Position numbers and translations under genes: made by a program. Below, piece by piece: positions 61,261 to 64,000 of a DNA stretch of 64,000 bases. This DNA comes from Prunella strophiata (Eukaryota; Chordata; Aves; Passeriformes; Prunellidae). The notes beneath the pieces are model-generated. The model was given only the letters and a program-made list of their open reading frames with translations, did not search any database and was not told the DNA's origin. The stretch spans positions 1,670,001 to 1,734,000 of the forward strand of contig JAZBQD010000022.1 of assembly GCA_036583965.1 (NCBI GenBank), in the 5' to 3' direction. Numbering within the stretch: the first letter of the stretch is position 1; the number at the start of each line of letters is the position of its first letter.

Positions 61261-61693
61261 TGCTTTTGAATGGATGATGGTAGCAAGAAGCACTGCTTTG
61301 TATACCTGGAGTCCTCCAATGCTTTTGTACTTTTGTAGAGTGGGAAGGACAATGTCACCTGAGCAGGGCACGGCCAGCACAGCCCTCTGTCACACCTGAG
61401 GGGCTGCACGTTCTGCCTGTGCAGCTCACAGCTGAAGGCTGTTCAGAGAAATAGGTTCCCTTCAAAGCCTCTGATGAACACACAGGCAACCTCTCGTTAG
61501 TGTGCATTCATTAGCCAGATTAGAAACAGTAACCAGCATTTGGAGTAAAGCACATCCAAAAATACTCCATTTAACTGATTACTTTTTAAAGTATTTTTGA
61601 ACAAAATGTATTCCAATTCATGTTTTAATGGAAGGGGAAGCACTTGGTTTTGATTAACATGCTGTAGTTATAATGGAAAAACTTTTTCATCTC

Positions 61694-61699
61694 AATAAA
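61694..61699 (+). terminator. RBM18 poly(A) signal
   Basis: AATAAA lies 434 bases after the RBM18 stop in AT-rich 3'UTR. A second AATAAA at 62978-62983 could serve a longer isoform. Confidence 0.65.
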
Positions 61700-61729
61700 A
61701 CTCATTTTAAATAGATCTTGCAACACCTT

Positions 61730-64000
61730 TAGTAACTGTGCATGCAATATTTTATATGCACCAAGGCCAATTGATTTTGCATTTTGATTTGCACACTCCA
61801 CAATGATACTTTATGACATGGCAATGGCACAGCACAAGGTATTTTCAGTGTCATTTAGGCTGTAGGTGTGTGCCTGCATGTAGGAATTAGTGTATTTACA
61901 CACCACTGAGGTCTGTGCTATGCCCTGAGCTTTGGCATTTGTGTTCAGTGATCCCTGATGGTGGCAGCTCCTCATGAGCCAGGAGTGGCAGTGTGGGAGT
62001 AACTGCAGCCTCTGAGACATCTGCAAGCCATGAACTCAGTGTTTGCCCCCCTGTCCTGCCCAGCTTTGGTTTCCACAGGCTGGTAGAGGTGGCCAGCTGC
62101 CTCTGGTGTGAGGTGGCACCAGTGTTTGTGATGAATTGGGACTGCCCCAGGGGCCAAATCCACAGATCTGATGGAAGGCATTGCTCTGAACCATCTGATC
62201 TGCAGCACATTTTCCCCCTAAATATCTGCAAAATAGAAATCTGAAAAAACCATTTTCTGGCAGCATTTTCTCCTTTGTGCACACAGTGCTGTGTGACTGC
62301 ATGTGCCAGGAGGATGTCAGAGAGCTCATGTGCTTGGAGTCCAGGTGACACTGGTCTGATTTTCCCTCCCCAGTCCTGTCAGACCTCATCGGTCACTCTT
62401 GAGCTGCTCCCCCCAAGCTGGTTAATGGTGGTCTCAAACAGGAGGAGGAAAACAATTTGGAAACAGCCCCAGTCTGTGCAGGCAGGAGCTGCTCAGTGGC
62501 ACAGCCCAGGGAGGTTTGTATTCCTGCAGCAGCAGCACACCTCCCTCCAGGCAGAGCTGGCTTCCTGCTGCCGAACCGAGCACCTGGAACGGAGCCGTGC
62601 CTGTCTGTGGTGGAGGATTGTTGAAAGCCTCAATTGTTCTGAAGTAGGTCTCGTGCTGTTAATGTTTGTTTCCTAGTTTTTGGGTACCTGAGTAGAGGGA
62701 AAAGTAGTATTTTTGGGAGTTTGTACCCCTCTGAATGTCAGTGACACCCGTTTGCATTCCTCTGTGAGCAGCCTGTGTTTGTTCCTGCGTGCTCTAACAT
62801 TTGTAGCTTTCCGGGTCTGTATCCGCGTTGTTTAGAACAGCTCTGAATTCTGTTCCCATTGGGAAGATACCTGAAGATACCTGGTTTCAAATGGGTGTGT
62901 GGCTGTGCTCCCCTCAGAAACATCCTTTGATATTTATTTGTATTTAAATACAATTTGTTGAAATTCTTACAGCCCTAAATAAACATTTAAAATGCATGTT
63001 TTCCTCCAGGAAAGCCGAGGGTGGCGAGCAGGAAGTGAGTGAGGGTGGTAAATGCTTGGCATCAGCCGAAGTCCACTGACAGAGCCCGGGTACAATGGCA
63101 TCAGTCTTTTTTTTTTTTAATTATTTCTTTGCCCTGCCGTGGTCTCTAACAGAAGTGCCTTGTGTGTCACCCGGCCAGGCTCAGACCTGGGGGAGCTTTA
63201 TTGCAGGTCTGTGCTCGTGTTGGTCATTCCTGCTGCCGCCGGCCTGGCAGGCGCTGGTGCTGCCCGCGCTTCCCGGGGGCCCTGACAGCACAGCGAGCCC
63301 AGAGTTCCTCACCCTGGAGCTGGGAGGAGGGAAATGCTCAGAAAGGTTTTTTTTTTCATGAGCATCAACCCTGGGACTTTGCATAAGACCGTCGTAAAAG
63401 AGATCTGAAGAGCGCCGGGGAGCGCTGGAGCCGTGAGTAGGGAGGGTGGCAGCTGTGGTGGGAAGGAGAGCTGGGCTTGGTGCCTGGCTCCTGTGGAGAG
63501 GAATTGGGCTGTTTCTCACCTCCAGCCTGCACCTCTGTCCTCTGAGGGGGTTCCTTGCTTCCCCTGTATTTCCAGCAAATCCATGGGAGCAAGGTGGGTT
63601 ACTGAGGGCGATGTTCACCATGGCCACAGTGTGGGTTTTTCCTTGGTATTTGAACCATTCTGCCTGTGGGGACAGTCCCTCACTTGGGACAGGCCGTGGA
63701 ATCTTCACCCTGGGAGCACAGAACATTCCCAACCCCAAATTCTGGGATTCTGGCCGAGCTGCTGCTTGACACGCTGCCACCTTGTTGCTGCCTTGTACAA
63801 ACTCCAGCGCTGGTGGAGGGAGCACACGGGGGTAAGGACAGGGATGGACTCAGGGCTGATACCTGTCAGCTCCAGTGCTTTGCATTCCCAGTCACTGCCC
63901 AGGCCCTGCTCCTGGTGCAAGATGCACGTGTGAGATCTGTCTGCTCTCAGCAGGCAGTGAGAGCAGGAGCCCAGCCCTGCAGAGCCCAGACTTACTCCCA
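61730..64000. other. intergenic DNA downstream of RBM18
   Basis: A mixed-composition sequence with no recognisable exon. It includes an alternative poly(A) signal at 62978-62983, a T run at 63107-63118 and GC-rich segments beyond 63140. In the human order the next gene would be LHX6, in the same orientation as RBM18, so this is likely its distant upstream region. Confidence 0.55.

Overview
The window is nuclear DNA from a bird, probably a songbird. Introns have clean GT-AG borders, CpG-rich promoters sit beside compact genes, and two truncated CR1-type LINE tails resemble the passerine form. The gene order matches the RC3H2-PDCL-PTGS1-MRRF-RBM18 block of human 9q33 (chicken chromosome 17 is the expected avian location), seen in reversed orientation. 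Species and chromosome are inferences. Gene identities come from exon-by-exon agreement with the vertebrate proteins as I remember them, not from a search.

Layout. 170-3389 (+): the last seven coding exons of RC3H2 (Roquin-2), followed by a 3'UTR of about 4.8 kb that ends near 8180. 8599-11668: a 3.07-kb minisatellite of about 93 copies of a 33-bp, CpG- and G-run-rich unit. It lies in the short gap between RC3H2 and PDCL, where the PDCL promoter should be. 12116-14566 (+): complete PDCL, three coding exons, 300 aa. 14.9-18.7 kb: a gene-free tail-to-tail gap; mammals carry an olfactory-receptor cluster at this position. 19825-29277 (-): PTGS1 (cyclooxygenase-1), ten coding exons, with a CpG-rich promoter around 28.6-29.5 kb. 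29.5-37.5 kb: intergenic DNA with an orphan CpG-rich patch and two AT-rich blocks that look like conserved non-coding elements. 37765-49594 (-): MRRF (mitochondrial ribosome-recycling factor), six coding exons, 259 aa. Its first intron holds an apparently uninterrupted 1-kb hexanucleotide array flanked by two copies of a 170-bp segment. 51.18-51.6 kb: a GC-rich bidirectional promoter with a perfect CRE palindrome, shared by MRRF and RBM18. 51596-61260 (+): RBM18, five coding exons, 190 aa. 61.7-64 kb: intergenic DNA, towards LHX6 in the human order.

Two otherwise well-conserved coding exons each carry one surplus base: RC3H2 within 221-239 and PTGS1 at 19897. The PTGS1 one, read literally, removes the STEL endoplasmic-reticulum retrieval signal and replaces the C-terminus. 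These are either assembly indels or real lesions. The genes share no pathway (mRNA decay, G-beta-gamma chaperoning, prostaglandin synthesis, mitochondrial translation, RNA binding); they are conserved neighbours. I found no mobile system, CRISPR array or other new multi-gene system. The most unusual features are the two large tandem arrays and the PTGS1 active-site and C-terminal differences.
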